Source: Clostridium sp. CF012 (GTDB taxonomy: Bacteria > Bacillota > Clostridia > Clostridiales > Clostridiaceae). From it: a stretch of 49,547 bases of DNA. The notes below the pieces were generated by a model, which was given only the letters and a program-made list of their open reading frames with translations, ran no database searches and was not told where the DNA came from. Both the position numbers and the translations under genes were made by a program. The stretch is taken from NCBI RefSeq assembly GCF_018861755.1, contig NZ_JAHLEF010000037.1, positions 1 through 49,547 on the forward strand. Reading direction: 5' to 3'. Of the stretch, positions 25,879 to 35,584 are shown in pieces (positions within the stretch are counted from its first letter, which is position 1; each line of letters opens with the position of its first letter).

Positions 25879-26457
25879 ATGACTATTAACTTAAGTAAAG
25901 GTCAAAAAATTGATTTAACCAAGACTAACCCAAGTTTAAAGAGAGCGATCATTGGACTAGGTTGGGATACAAATAAATATTCAGGTGGTGGCGATTTTGA
26001 TTTAGATGCCTCAGCCTTTTTAGTAGGAGCAAATGGAAAAACCAATAATGATTTAGACTTTATTTTTTATAACAATTTAAAACATTCATCAGGAGGGGTT
26101 ATTCATACTGGTGATAATAGAACTGGAGAGGGAGACGGAGACGATGAGCAATTAATCGTTGAATTTTCTAAAATACCAGCAGATATTGAGAAAATTGCAA
26201 TTACAGTAACTATACATGATGCAATAGCTCGTGCGCAAAATTTTGGTCAGATTTCTAATGCCTTTGTTAGAGTAGTGAATGAAGAAACTAATGAAGAAAT
26301 CTTAAGATATGATTTATCAGAGGATTTTTCAGTAGAAACTGCATTGGTATTTTGTGAAATATATCGTAATAATGGAGAATGGAAATTTAGTGCAACAGGA
26401 AGTGGTTTTCAAGGCGGTCTTTCAGCCCTTTGTAAAAATTATGGTCTTGATGCATAG
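25879..26457 (+). CDS. terD: TerD-family calcium-binding stress protein (second)
   Basis: 192 residues, closely similar to the preceding protein: [22 protein letters not shown] and [13 protein letters not shown] are all present, so both calcium sites look intact. AAGGGGG precedes the ATG. A 41-bp gap separates it from the first copy. Recent-looking duplication; in Bacillus the matching pair is YceD/YceE. Confidence 0.95.
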   Translation: MTINLSKGQKIDLTKTNPSLKRAIIGLGWDTNKYSGGGDFDLDASAFLVGANGKTNNDLDFIFYNNLKHSSGGVIHTGDNRTGEGDGDDEQLIVEFSKIPADIEKIAITVTIHDAIARAQNFGQISNAFVRVVNEETNEEILRYDLSEDFSVETALVFCEIYRNNGEWKFSATGSGFQGGLSALCKNYGLDA

Positions 26458-26522
26458 AGGTATACAATATTTAAATTAATAAATGAAAGCAAGAACAATA
26501 TATATTAGAGGAGTTGGGGAAA

Positions 26523-27128
26523 ATGGGTATAAATTTACAAAAGGGTCAAAGAATAAGTCTTACAAAAGATAATCCAGGTTTAAAAAAGACAATGGTGGGC
26601 CTTGGATGGGATCCAGTAAAACAACAATCTAAGGGGTTACTTGGGGGCTTATTTGGAGGCAGTCAAGCACAAGTAGATTGCGATGCTTCTGTGTTTATGT
26701 TAGATGAAAATGATAAGCTAAAATCAAAAGAAAACATAGTTTATTTTGGAAATTTAAAAAGCAAATGTGGTAGTGTTCAACATATGGGAGACAACCTTAC
26801 TGGAAGTGGTGATGGGGACGATGAGCAAATCATGGTTGACCTATCAGCAGTACCACAAAATGTAGCCAAGCTAGTATTTGTTGTTAATATTTATGCTGCG
26901 GCTCAGCGTAAACAACATTTTGGCATGATACAAAATGCTTTTATACGTTTAGTAAATGTTTCAGACAACAAAGAAATGCTTCGTTTTAACTTGACAGAAG
27001 AATATTCTGGTAAAACTGGTTTATATGTTGCAGAAATCTATCGTAACAACGGAGAATGGAAATTTATAGCTGTAGGCGAAGGCGATGCTTCTGCTGGCTT
27101 AAATGAAATGTCAAAAAAATACCAATAA
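26523..27128 (+). CDS. terD: TerD-family protein with glycine-rich insert (third)
   Basis: 201 residues from the ATG at 26523 (AGAGGAG 9 nt upstream; an upstream in-frame TTG overlaps that site). TerD fold with GLGWD, an inserted KGLLGGLFGGSQ loop before VDCDASVF, and the acidic loop GDNLTGSGDGDDE. This insert is characteristic of one TerD branch (YceC-like). Calcium site intact. Followed by a hairpin before the Ca-ATPase. Confidence 0.94.
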   Translation: MGINLQKGQRISLTKDNPGLKKTMVGLGWDPVKQQSKGLLGGLFGGSQAQVDCDASVFMLDENDKLKSKENIVYFGNLKSKCGSVQHMGDNLTGSGDGDDEQIMVDLSAVPQNVAKLVFVVNIYAAAQRKQHFGMIQNAFIRLVNVSDNKEMLRFNLTEEYSGKTGLYVAEIYRNNGEWKFIAVGEGDASAGLNEMSKKYQ

Positions 27129-27178
27129 GGTTAATTGGATTATAGACTAATATAGCTATATATTTAAAAAAATACTTG

Positions 27179-27214
27179 TGTAGAAAATGACATGTCCATC
27201 ATTTTCTACATTTT
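27179..27214 (+). terminator. Hairpin/terminator between terD and the calcium ATPase
   Basis: Perfect 12-bp stem TGTAGAAAATGA (27179-27190) / TCATTTTCTACA (27199-27210), 8-nt loop, then TTTTAATG. The T-run is short and no promoter is visible in the 41 bp before the next ribosome site, so some transcripts probably read through into the ATPase gene. Confidence 0.7.
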
Positions 27215-27255
27215 AATGTAAAAGAAAATACAAAAATTACTGAAAGGTGGATAAT

Positions 27256-30033
27256 ATGAAATATTTTAAAGAACAGATTCCAAAAGTTCTAGATGAGCTA
27301 AAAGTTGATAGTAGTATTGGTTTATCTAGTTCTGAGGTTAAACAAAGACTAGAAAAATATGGTGCTAACGAATTTACTAAGCAAGAAAGAGGATCTATAT
27401 GGGATAGCATAAAGGAAGCAATTACAGAACCTATGATGATAATACTTTTAGTTGCAGCTGTAATTAGTGCATTAGTTGGAGAGTTTGCAGATGCTATTGG
27501 TATAGTATGTGCTGTAGCAATAGGAATTGGTATAGGAATTTTTACAGAGGGAAAATCACAAAAAGCTGCAGATGCGCTTTCAAAAATGACAGAAAATATA
27601 GAGGTAAAAGTAACGCGTAATGGGAAAATTGTTCAAGTTAATAAAAATGATTTAGTACCTGGTGATATAGTTCTAATTGAGACTGGGGATATGGTACCAG
27701 CAGATGGAAGACTTGTTAGCAGTATAGATTTAATGGTTAGAGAGGATATGCTTACAGGGGAATCAGAGGATGTAAGTAAAGATTCACAAGTGGTAATTGA
27801 GATGGAAAATATAAAAGCTAAAGATAAAAATATTGTACAAGACCCTATTCCAGCAAAACAATTGAATATGGTTTTCGGAGGGACACTAGTTGCTTATGGT
27901 AGAGCTAGCTTTGTAGTTACTTCCACAGGAGATAGCTCTCAAATGGGAGAAATAGCTAAAAATCTTGAGGATAGTGATTTACCAACACCTCTTCAAGCAA
28001 AGCTGGGAGATTTAGGTGGTAATATTTCAAAACTTTCAAGTGCAATAGCTGCTATATTATTTGTAGTTATGATTATAAAAATGGTTGTAGCAAATGAGAT
28101 ATCACCAGATACTTCAGGTGTATTTGCATTTTTAGAGTCTGTTGGACCCATAAAAACTGCTTTTGTTGTATGTGTTGCACTGATTGTTGCAGCTGTTCCA
28201 GAAGGACTTCCAACAATGATAAATATGACACTTGCAATTACTATGCAGAAAATGGCTAAGATAAATGCACTTGTTACTAAAAAGGAAGCTTGCGAGACAA
28301 TAGGATCTGTAAGTGTTATATGTTCTGATAAAACAGGTACACTTACTCAGAATAGAATGACTGTAGAAAAAGTTTATTTAAATGGTAAATTCAGAGAAAG
28401 AGGTGAGCTCACCGAAAGTAATAACTATTTTATAGATAACTGTCTTGTAAATTCAACAGCAGACATTGAAAAGGACGATTCAGAGGTTAAATATTTAGGT
28501 AGTGCAACAGAATGCGCCCTTCTTTTATACAATGATGCTTGTGATTATGTACAAGAAAGACAAAATGCAAACATAGCTCATCAAATTCCATTTAGTTCAA
28601 AAAGTAAGAGGATGAGTACCGTTATAGAAGAGGAAGAAGGGTCCACAGTACTCACAAAGGGCGCACCAGAAATCATTCTAGAGTTATGTAAATATGAACA
28701 TATTAATTGTGTTGAAAAAGAACTAGATGCAGCTAGAAGACGTGAGATATTAGCTGAAATTGAAATACTTCAGAAAAAGTCAATGCGTGTACTTGGCTTT
28801 GCATATGGAAATATAAGTGGAGAAGTAGCTATGGCAACCGAGCAAGGTACACTAGAAGATGATTTAGTGTTTACAGGCTTCGTAGGAATAAGAGATCCTC
28901 TAAGACTTGATGTTAAAGAAGCCATTGAAACTGCTAGAAAAGCAGGGGTTTCTACAAAAATGCTTACAGGAGATAATATTAATACAGCTATTGCTATAGG
29001 TGAAGAATTAGGATTACTTGAAGGAACTAATAGGGCAGTAGAGGCTACTTATATAGATACATTATCTGACGAAGAACTTAGAGAAGAAATAACTACTATT
29101 TCAATAGTAGCACGTTCGAAACCTGATACAAAAATGAGAATAGTTATAGCGCTTCAAAGTAATGGAGAGGTAGTTGCTGTAACGGGAGATGGGATAAATG
29201 ATGCTCCAGCACTTACAAAAGCTGATGTAGGTATAGCTATGGGTATAGCTGGAACAGAAGTTAGTAAAAATGCAGCAGATATAATTTTGACAGACGATAG
29301 TTTTGGAACTATTGTAAAGGGTCTTAAGTGGGGAAGAGGTATTTATGAAAACTTCCAAAGATTTATACAATTCCAGATAACTGTAAACATAATTGCATTC
29401 TTAACAGCAATTTTATCAGTAGTATTCGACTTTCAAATGCCATTTACTACAATACAACTCTTATGGGTAAATATTATAATGGATGGGCCACCAGCACTTT
29501 CCCTTGGACTAGAACCAGTAAGAGATGCTGTTTTAAACAGAAAGCCTACAAATAGAAATGCCAGTATTATAACAAAGCAAATGATGAAAAGCATGGTAGC
29601 CAATGCTATATATATAACTTGTATTATAATGATTCAGATGAAATTTGACATATTAGGAGCTGGATTCCCAGAAGATGGGGTTACAGGACCAAATCAAATG
29701 CAGACAGTATTATTTGCATTATTTGCTTTTAGTGCATTATTCAATGCATTTAACTGTAGAGAATTTGGAGCAAATAGCATATTACCTAACCTTCTAAAAA
29801 ACACTATATTCTTAAAGATAATTACTGCTACAGCAGTTGCACAAATATTTGTAACTGAAGTATTTGCAAAATTCTTTAATGCAGTACCATTAAGCACTAC
29901 TATGTGGCTAAAGATAATTATTTTATCTTCACTTGTAATAGTGGTAAATGAAATTGTAAAATTAATTATGAGGCCTTTTACAAAAAAAGAGCAACAAATC
30001 GAATCAGAATCAGAAGAAAAGATAGCAGCGTAG
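27256..30033 (+). CDS. PMCA-like calcium-transporting P-type ATPase
   Basis: 925 residues from the ATG at 27256 with GAAAGGTGG before it. N-terminal cation-ATPase domain, TGES in LTGESEDV, helix-4 motif VPEGLP, phosphorylation site CSDKTGTLT, hinge VTGDGINDAPALTKADVG. Helix 5 (QFQITVNIIAFL) and helix 6 (WVNIIMDGPPALSLGLEP) match the plasma-membrane calcium pump type with a single Ca2+ site, without a calmodulin tail. It exports Ca2+ (or Mn2+) using ATP. Next to calcium-binding TerD genes, as in other ter loci. Confidence 0.93.
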   Translation: MKYFKEQIPKVLDELKVDSSIGLSSSEVKQRLEKYGANEFTKQERGSIWDSIKEAITEPMMIILLVAAVISALVGEFADAIGIVCAVAIGIGIGIFTEGKSQKAADALSKMTENIEVKVTRNGKIVQVNKNDLVPGDIVLIETGDMVPADGRLVSSIDLMVREDMLTGESEDVSKDSQVVIEMENIKAKDKNIVQDPIPAKQLNMVFGGTLVAYGRASFVVTSTGDSSQMGEIAKNLEDSDLPTPLQAKLGDLGGNISKLSSAIAAILFVVMIIKMVVANEISPDTSGVFAFLESVGPIKTAFVVCVALIVAAVPEGLPTMINMTLAITMQKMAKINALVTKKEACETIGSVSVICSDKTGTLTQNRMTVEKVYLNGKFRERGELTESNNYFIDNCLVNSTADIEKDDSEVKYLGSATECALLLYNDACDYVQERQNANIAHQIPFSSKSKRMSTVIEEEEGSTVLTKGAPEIILELCKYEHINCVEKELDAARRREILAEIEILQKKSMRVLGFAYGNISGEVAMATEQGTLEDDLVFTGFVGIRDPLRLDVKEAIETARKAGVSTKMLTGDNINTAIAIGEELGLLEGTNRAVEATYIDTLSDEELREEITTISIVARSKPDTKMRIVIALQSNGEVVAVTGDGINDAPALTKADVGIAMGIAGTEVSKNAADIILTDDSFGTIVKGLKWGRGIYENFQRFIQFQITVNIIAFLTAILSVVFDFQMPFTTIQLLWVNIIMDGPPALSLGLEPVRDAVLNRKPTNRNASIITKQMMKSMVANAIYITCIIMIQMKFDILGAGFPEDGVTGPNQMQTVLFALFAFSALFNAFNCREFGANSILPNLLKNTIFLKIITATAVAQIFVTEVFAKFFNAVPLSTTMWLKIIILSSLVIVVNEIVKLIMRPFTKKEQQIESESEEKIAA

Positions 30034-30053
30034 ATTTATAGATATAAAATCGT

Positions 30054-30097
30054 AAAAATCCACATTATTGAGTGAAATCAATAATGTGGATTTTTTT
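30054..30097. terminator. Bidirectional terminator
   Basis: Perfect 18-bp stem AAAAATCCACATTATTGA (30054-30071) / complementary arm 30078-30095, GTGAAA loop, T-run on the plus strand and A-run before it. Serves the Ca-ATPase gene and the convergent HAD-gene operon. Confidence 0.95.
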
Positions 30098-30119
30098 ATA
30101 TTAAAGAAAATATATAATA

Positions 30120-30989
30120 TTAGCCGATATTGGAATCTTCTTTATCTTGTGAGATATTTTTAATTTTATGGAATTTTTCATGTACAATATCTAAAATTTC
30201 TTCACCTGCAAAGATACCAGATGTTTTTGTAATATATACAATATCTTTAAGGTTTTTCATGGGAAGGTTTTTTAGCAATTCTCCATGTGAGGGAACTATC
30301 CCATAATTTGAACCTTCAATCATAGGGTAGTCTAGTAGGGAATCGCCAGCAGCTATAAATGTATCTATATGCTCTAGGTTCATTATATACTTTATAGGAT
30401 CGTATTTATTTATACAACTCGGAACTATATATACCTTTTTACCTTGTTTTGATAGACTATAATTATGCTTTGAGCAAAAGGCACGTAATACTTCAAAATA
30501 ATCTATTGATATTTCTCCCTTTAAAAAGGTATTAGCTAACTTGTCTTCATCCACGATGGAGTATATAAATAAATCTTCACAAGTTTTATATGATTTTATG
30601 AAGTCACTTTCTAAAAAAAAACTACATAATTTTATCATAGTAAAAATAGATACAACACTATTGATTTTAGCAGAACTTATATCTGACCAAGCTTTAAGTT
30701 CCTTGCCGTCCTTAAGTATGATACCTCCATTGGCTACCACTGCGTATTTAGGTCTTATTACATCATAAAAGTATTTCATTCGCATATATTGCGCTGACGA
30801 GCGGGTGGTGACAGGTATAAAAAGCATAGTCTCATTTATATGCTCCAGTTTATCCTGCATGGATTTAGTAATAAAACTACTGTTACAATTATTATAAAAA
30901 TCCACAGGAACAAGTTTTTTCTCATTAATAAGGGTGCAGTGCCTTGAAGAATATATAAGTGTGCTATCAAGGTCCGAGGCAAATATCAT
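30120..30989 (-). CDS. HAD-family phosphatase of the Ter biosynthetic module
   Basis: 289 residues. HAD motifs: I, DLDSTL (D6, D8); II, FIPVTTRS; III, lysine in the middle region; IV, AAGDSLLDYPM. Cap insert of about 100 residues between motifs II and III/IV. It is the last of four minus-strand genes that match the predicted nucleoside-like metabolite pathway associated with ter loci; there it is expected to dephosphorylate an intermediate. AAAGGATGTGAC precedes the ATG; 24 nt from the upstream gene. Confidence 0.88.
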   Translation of the reverse strand: MIFASDLDSTLIYSSRHCTLINEKKLVPVDFYNNCNSSFITKSMQDKLEHINETMLFIPVTTRSSAQYMRMKYFYDVIRPKYAVVANGGIILKDGKELKAWSDISSAKINSVVSIFTMIKLCSFFLESDFIKSYKTCEDLFIYSIVDEDKLANTFLKGEISIDYFEVLRAFCSKHNYSLSKQGKKVYIVPSCINKYDPIKYIMNLEHIDTFIAAGDSLLDYPMIEGSNYGIVPSHGELLKNLPMKNLKDIVYITKTSGIFAGEEILDIVHEKFHKIKNISQDKEDSNIG

Positions 30990-31013
30990 ATAGTCACATC
31001 CTTTGATTACTTT

Positions 31014-32153
31014 TTACATATCTTCTTTTTCTTTAGATTTAATAATTCCACAACAAGAATAGCACATATCATTGTATATTTCTACAGGGATATGCTTTTC
31101 CTCTGCTAACTTATATATATGCAATAAATTAGGATTATCAAAAGAATCTACTAATATTTTCCAAGGAATTCTCCTTAAAAGTACCCTTGTGGCTTCTCCA
31201 ATTCCTGGTTTTATAAGATTAATATTATCAATGTAAAACTTATGTTTAATACTTTCAATATCGCGAAGTCCCTTGCAGTTTAAAAAATTACCATCAAACT
31301 CAATATCCGTAGCAATTTCGGAAGTATTTAGCGGATCTAAAAGCTCAGACATATAATTTTCATCTATATCATTAAAACAGTTAGATATTTCATCAATAAA
31401 GAAATTAGAAACATCCACGGGTAATAATTCACGGTAGAACTTTGTACCGTGAAAATCATCTCCAGAAATATATTTATCATTAAGTACAGTTCTACTTACA
31501 AGCCCTGAAACTGTGGAATTAAGACAAGCACTTGGAATTAAAAAATCCTCTCTTGTACCGTAAATAAGTGTACAGTGCGCGGGATCAGATAATACTGCTA
31601 GGTTTGAATTAAGGGTTATATTAAATTCTTCATAAAGCTCTTTGCAAGCTTTTGCTAAAGTATGTTGGATAACACCTTTACCTGTCCACCCATCAATGAA
31701 TTGTATTTCCTCAGGCGAATGGTTTTTCAATATATGGGCAATGGCATTTTTATCTATGCCTTTATCACGTATTATGGAAATACTGTAATGAGCAGTAGAG
31801 ATATCATATTTAAACTTAAGATATCTCTTAATTAATATTCCAATAGGAGTACCAGCTCTAGCAAGAGAAACTAAAACAATGTTTTTACCGCGAGCTTCTA
31901 TAATTTTCTCGCTTAATATAGAAACTAGAGAAGCAAGTTTGGTTTTTGAGCTTTGTAGAGTGCTATAGAAAATATCCATGTATTCTTTTGAGGGAGTATA
32001 TTCTATTGGTAACATCTCGGAATAATGAATTCCGCTTTGGATAGCATTTTCTCTAAATTCATTATCTTGTTCTACTATAAGACTTGATATGTCTTTAAGA
32101 AGAAATGTAACATCTTCCGCGGGGTAGCTTCCTGAAAAAATACATTGATTCAT
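31014..32153 (-). CDS. StiP / PRTase-1 family protein with C-terminal PELOTA-like domain
   Basis: 379 residues. The N-terminal part (about 1-260) matches the family described both as a phosphoribosyltransferase-like (PRTase_1) and as 'cysteine protease StiP': VSLARAGTPIG, the PRPP-loop-like IDGWTGKG, SDPAH, and the region FLIPSACLNSTVSGLVSRT. The C-terminal part (about 290-365) looks like the small PELOTA/L7Ae-type RNA-binding domain (GEATRVLLRR, HIYKLAEEKHIPVEIY). It ends with a cysteine pair (CYSCC). GAGGTG precedes the ATG. Family fit good; the actual reaction is unproven. Confidence 0.85.
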   Translation of the reverse strand: MNQCIFSGSYPAEDVTFLLKDISSLIVEQDNEFRENAIQSGIHYSEMLPIEYTPSKEYMDIFYSTLQSSKTKLASLVSILSEKIIEARGKNIVLVSLARAGTPIGILIKRYLKFKYDISTAHYSISIIRDKGIDKNAIAHILKNHSPEEIQFIDGWTGKGVIQHTLAKACKELYEEFNITLNSNLAVLSDPAHCTLIYGTREDFLIPSACLNSTVSGLVSRTVLNDKYISGDDFHGTKFYRELLPVDVSNFFIDEISNCFNDIDENYMSELLDPLNTSEIATDIEFDGNFLNCKGLRDIESIKHKFYIDNINLIKPGIGEATRVLLRRIPWKILVDSFDNPNLLHIYKLAEEKHIPVEIYNDMCYSCCGIIKSKEKEDM

Positions 32154-32198
32154 TTAAATACACCTCTTTTATATATTATTTGTGAAAATTAAAAGCTG

Positions 32199-33575
32199 TT
32201 AGCCTTTCCAGCATACGAAGATAATAGATTTAATATGAAAATATGAAAAAAGTCTATTGAATTCTTCTTTTTTCTCTTTTGTTAAAGGCTTTTCAGAAAA
32301 GAAGAATACCTGATTATAAAAATTATCAGGGATGTTGTAAAGGTAGTTAGTTATAGTGCCATCTTCCGGACTTTGAAAAGAAATCTTGTTTTTATTTCCA
32401 TAATAATCTATGTTTCTAGCGTGAACAGGGCTTCTCGTAGTGGAATGAAAATATACATTATCACCAAGCTTTTCACTTATACTACAAGGTAAATATATAA
32501 ACTCTCCAGTTCCTATACAAAGACAGTTGCCAGTAGTTCTTTCTTTTTTTAGTATTTTAGATATTGATTTAATCTCTTCGAAAACTTTGGGATTATCTTG
32601 CGAACTAAGTCCAAATCTACCCGTAGATTTGTTGTAGCCCTCAATGCACTCAGCTATTTCAAAAACATGCTCTTTAGAGGGAATTAATTTAGTAGAGCTT
32701 GGGGGCATAGTTATAGCGTCGCTAACAATATTTTTTGATTTACTGCACTGGATATCCCCCTTTACCAAGGAACAAACTCTAACATCTATATCTTTTTCGC
32801 CTTCAAACATTTTATAGCTGCTAGTATCTCTCCAATCTAGTATGGACAATATACCAAAAGATTTACCAGGAAGACATTTTATTAAATTTAATGCAGATTT
32901 ACCGGTAGTAAGCTCATCATCTATTAAAACTATATCCTCAAAATCGTTGAAAAAGTCCTTATCATAAGGGAAAAGTGAATGTTCTACTGCGTGAGAATGT
33001 TCTTCGTTAAAAAATAGTGCAGGTTCTATAGAAGTTATTTTTTCTCGTGTAGTGTGTATATAAGAAGCGTTTGAAAAGTTTTGAAATACCGCTTGAGCAA
33101 GACCCGTAGCAGTTTCTGCAAAACCTATAAAAAGAGTTTTGTTTGCAAGGTTTATAGGGGTGTCTAAAATGCAATTTGAATTGCAGGCGTTAACAGAGAA
33201 ATCATGATTTTTAACAATTTCCTGTCTGTTTTTTAAATTAAGATCGCGTAACTTAAGAGATACATCTAAAGAAATAAGCTTATGAACTAATTCCGTAGTG
33301 GGATAATCATTAGAGCCCTCTCTTTCATTAATCCATAAGCGAGCCAAAATTCCTCCAATGATTTTTAGGGTATCTGGGATCATTGGCATATGTTTACCTA
33401 TAACCTTACTTACAAACAAGAAATCTCTCTTTTTATTTTCTCTAGCTGACATAGTAAAAAGCTTTGACAGGGGTATGTTACATTTGTTTTCGTTAATATT
33501 AAGTGATATTTTTAGTCTATCATCTATGTTGTAATCAATCGATCCGTTGTAATAATTCTCTGTGAGATTTTTCAT
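32199..33575 (-). CDS. PRTase-2 / TRSP-domain protein of the Ter biosynthetic module
   Basis: 458 residues from the ATG at 33575; an in-frame TTG lies 6 nt upstream. Phosphoribosyltransferase domain with PRPP motif VLIDDELTTGKS and the upstream GFAETATGLAQ; a C-terminal domain carries the signature TRSP (in HSTTRSPVHARN), giving the TRSP family its name. Expected to transfer a phosphoribosyl group to an unknown base-like acceptor. Its start overlaps the CitE-like gene's end by 41 nt, so they are coupled. Only a weak GGGGG ribosome site. Confidence 0.88.
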   Translation of the reverse strand: MKNLTENYYNGSIDYNIDDRLKISLNINENKCNIPLSKLFTMSARENKKRDFLFVSKVIGKHMPMIPDTLKIIGGILARLWINEREGSNDYPTTELVHKLISLDVSLKLRDLNLKNRQEIVKNHDFSVNACNSNCILDTPINLANKTLFIGFAETATGLAQAVFQNFSNASYIHTTREKITSIEPALFFNEEHSHAVEHSLFPYDKDFFNDFEDIVLIDDELTTGKSALNLIKCLPGKSFGILSILDWRDTSSYKMFEGEKDIDVRVCSLVKGDIQCSKSKNIVSDAITMPPSSTKLIPSKEHVFEIAECIEGYNKSTGRFGLSSQDNPKVFEEIKSISKILKKERTTGNCLCIGTGEFIYLPCSISEKLGDNVYFHSTTRSPVHARNIDYYGNKNKISFQSPEDGTITNYLYNIPDNFYNQVFFFSEKPLTKEKKEEFNRLFSYFHIKSIIFVCWKG

Positions 33576-34611
33576 CTTCAAATACCCCCATTATTTTAGC
33601 TTTTAATAATATTTCCTTAGCCCATTTTTCATGGGGTTTTACCTCATTCATTTTATTTTCGTAGTTGCTCTTAATTACACCATCCAGGGATGAATCTAAA
33701 ATGTTAATTGCATCTATATAATTTTCTTTAGAAACCACCATAAGAGAATTCACTAAATTTACTTGGGTTGGGTGTATAACTGTTTTACCAATTAATCCAT
33801 TAGTTCTATCTAAAAGAGTTTCTTTAATAAGAATATTATTATTGAGATCTAAAACTTTACTATAGTATTCGTAAACTACTCCAGAAATGACATAGTTATC
33901 TCGTTTAAAGATGTTTATTATATCACAAATACAATCTTTTACTACGGCTAAGTCGTATACGGTAAAATCCTTACTTCGCCGAAGACTATATAATCCGGAA
34001 AAATCTGTTCCTCCAATTCGAATGTTTAAAACATATTCGCTATAGTAATCAATTATTTGTTTTACGTGAATAAGTTCTTTTACTCGAGTTTCACTATGGA
34101 TTATGGCCGGTGTTTCCAGTATTGGCATTCCGTACAAAATTCTTTTATTAGACCTATTATATTCTTTTAGTACAGAAAAGTATTTTTCTCCAAATTCAAC
34201 ATCAAATTTAGGGAAAATAAAACCACAAAGCCCTATTAAGAAAGATTCATTAAGCAGCTTTTGAAGTTGGCAGACATTTCGAACTCTAATAAAAATAAGA
34301 GGCAAACTGTCCATAAAAGAAGAGTCTTCTTTTAAACGCTTTTCTATACTCATAAAGAGGCCAAGAATATTATGTTCAGCTTGTACAACTTCGTTTGTTG
34401 ATACAGAATCTTCAATACAAAGAGTAATAGTATGAGCCCCCATAATTTTGCTAGAAAGTACGTCCTTAAGTAAATTTTTCCTTGTTCCTGGCATATATAA
34501 ACATGCACCTAGTGCATAGGACAATTCTTCTCTTGAGGAAAACAATCCGTAAGATGAAGGTGTTTTAAAAAAAATGTCTTGTGAATTATTAATATTATTA
34601 AAATATCGCAT
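33535..34611 (-). CDS. HpcH/HpaI aldolase / CitE-like lyase of the Ter biosynthetic module
   Basis: 358 residues. TIM-barrel features of the citrate-lyase beta family: LCIEDSVS (substrate/Mg site acid), PLIFIRVRN, GFIFPKFD, IRIGGTDFSGLYSL, and KTVIHPTQVNLVN. First gene of the four-gene minus-strand operon; GGAGAAG before the ATG. In the predicted pathway it would make or split a C-C bond in the metabolite precursor. Divergent from the AIM24 gene. Confidence 0.9.
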   Translation of the reverse strand: MRYFNNINNSQDIFFKTPSSYGLFSSREELSYALGACLYMPGTRKNLLKDVLSSKIMGAHTITLCIEDSVSTNEVVQAEHNILGLFMSIEKRLKEDSSFMDSLPLIFIRVRNVCQLQKLLNESFLIGLCGFIFPKFDVEFGEKYFSVLKEYNRSNKRILYGMPILETPAIIHSETRVKELIHVKQIIDYYSEYVLNIRIGGTDFSGLYSLRRSKDFTVYDLAVVKDCICDIINIFKRDNYVISGVVYEYYSKVLDLNNNILIKETLLDRTNGLIGKTVIHPTQVNLVNSLMVVSKENYIDAINILDSSLDGVIKSNYENKMNEVKPHEKWAKEILLKAKIMGVFEDEKSHRELLQRID

Positions 34612-34639
34612 AAGTCTTCTCCATTTATCATAATAAATT

Positions 34640-34674
34640 AATCAGTAATTCCCAAAGGCCATAAATTACTGATT
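34640..34674 (-). promoter_or_regulatory. Leader inverted repeat and promoter area of the biosynthetic operon
   Basis: AATCAGTAATT (34640-34650) is complementary to AATTACTGATT (34664-34674), in the 5' untranslated region of the CitE-like gene. Upstream on the minus strand a TATAAT lies at about 34683-34688 with a small GTTC-GTT-GAAC inverted repeat (34696-34706) in the spacer region. There is no T-run, so the hairpin is not a classical terminator. Confidence 0.5.
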
Positions 34675-34909
34675 GTAATGCTTTATTATAACATAGTTCG
34701 TTGAACAATTACACAATATACAAGTAGTTACTTTTTATTCAATATCTTTAAGGATAACCAATAATGTTGAAGTTATAGGATTAATAAATTGTTAATCATA
34801 TTATGATATAATATGTATATAGTACATAAAAATTGTAAATCAATAAAAAATTAAAATGGATATCGTCAAAGATCCAGTTATATTGTAAAAATGAAAGGAG
34901 ACAACGTGT

Positions 34910-35569
34910 ATGTTTAATTTTAGAAATCATCAAGAACTTACTTGCGTCGCGGAGGGAGAGGGTCACTTTTTTGCAAAATTAGGTGCTATGGTGGCTTATA
35001 AGGGAAGTTTTACTTCTGAAAAGGTATTATTAGATACAAATAGTAATCAAAGCTTATTCAAATCCGTTCTGAATCTAGCATCTAGAAAACTCACAGGAGA
35101 AAATATTCCTATTATGAAAGTAAATGGTAGTGGTAGCTATTACATGGCGAATAGAGCACAACATGTTAGTATAATTACACTTGAGCCAGGTCAGAGCATA
35201 GGGGTTGAAGGAGAAAATTTACTTGCTTTTACCGATGGCTGTAAATATGGCGTTAGATTTATGGGGTCAGGTGTAATATCTCAAAAGGGCATGTTTACAT
35301 CAAATCTAACAGCCATTTCTAATAATCCGGAGGTCGCTATAACTACTAATGGTAACCCGATTATTTTACAAACACCCTGCGTAGTGGATCCTGATGCAGT
35401 AGTATGTTGGACAGGCCCTGACCCTCATTTCAAAACGGATGTTAATTGGAAAACTTTCCTTGGACAAACCTCAGGTGAATCCTATATGTTAGAATTTAAT
35501 TCTCAGGGGGAAACAGTAATTATCCAGCCGTATGAAAGAGTCTCAGGACTTAACGTTGCAATAGATTAA
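34910..35569 (+). CDS. AIM24-family protein
   Basis: 219 residues, all beta, with the repeated glycine pattern of the AIM24/TIGR00266 family (GEGHFFAKLGAMVAYKG, GQSIGVEGENLLAFTDG, and CWTGPDPHFKT, each read in part). Bacterial members are cytoplasmic or membrane-associated, function unknown, and are often found beside TerD genes. AAAGGAG lies 9 nt before the ATG. Fifteen nt from the following TerD-like gene, so the two form an operon. Confidence 0.88.
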   Translation: MFNFRNHQELTCVAEGEGHFFAKLGAMVAYKGSFTSEKVLLDTNSNQSLFKSVLNLASRKLTGENIPIMKVNGSGSYYMANRAQHVSIITLEPGQSIGVEGENLLAFTDGCKYGVRFMGSGVISQKGMFTSNLTAISNNPEVAITTNGNPIILQTPCVVDPDAVVCWTGPDPHFKTDVNWKTFLGQTSGESYMLEFNSQGETVIIQPYERVSGLNVAID

Positions 35570-35584
35570 GGGAGGGATGTTTTT

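Noticed and set aside
34696-34706. GTTC-GTT-GAAC repeat as an SOS (LexA) box
   Set aside because: The Firmicute SOS box is GAAC-N4-GTTC; here the half-sites are in the opposite order with a 3-bp spacer, so it does not fit.
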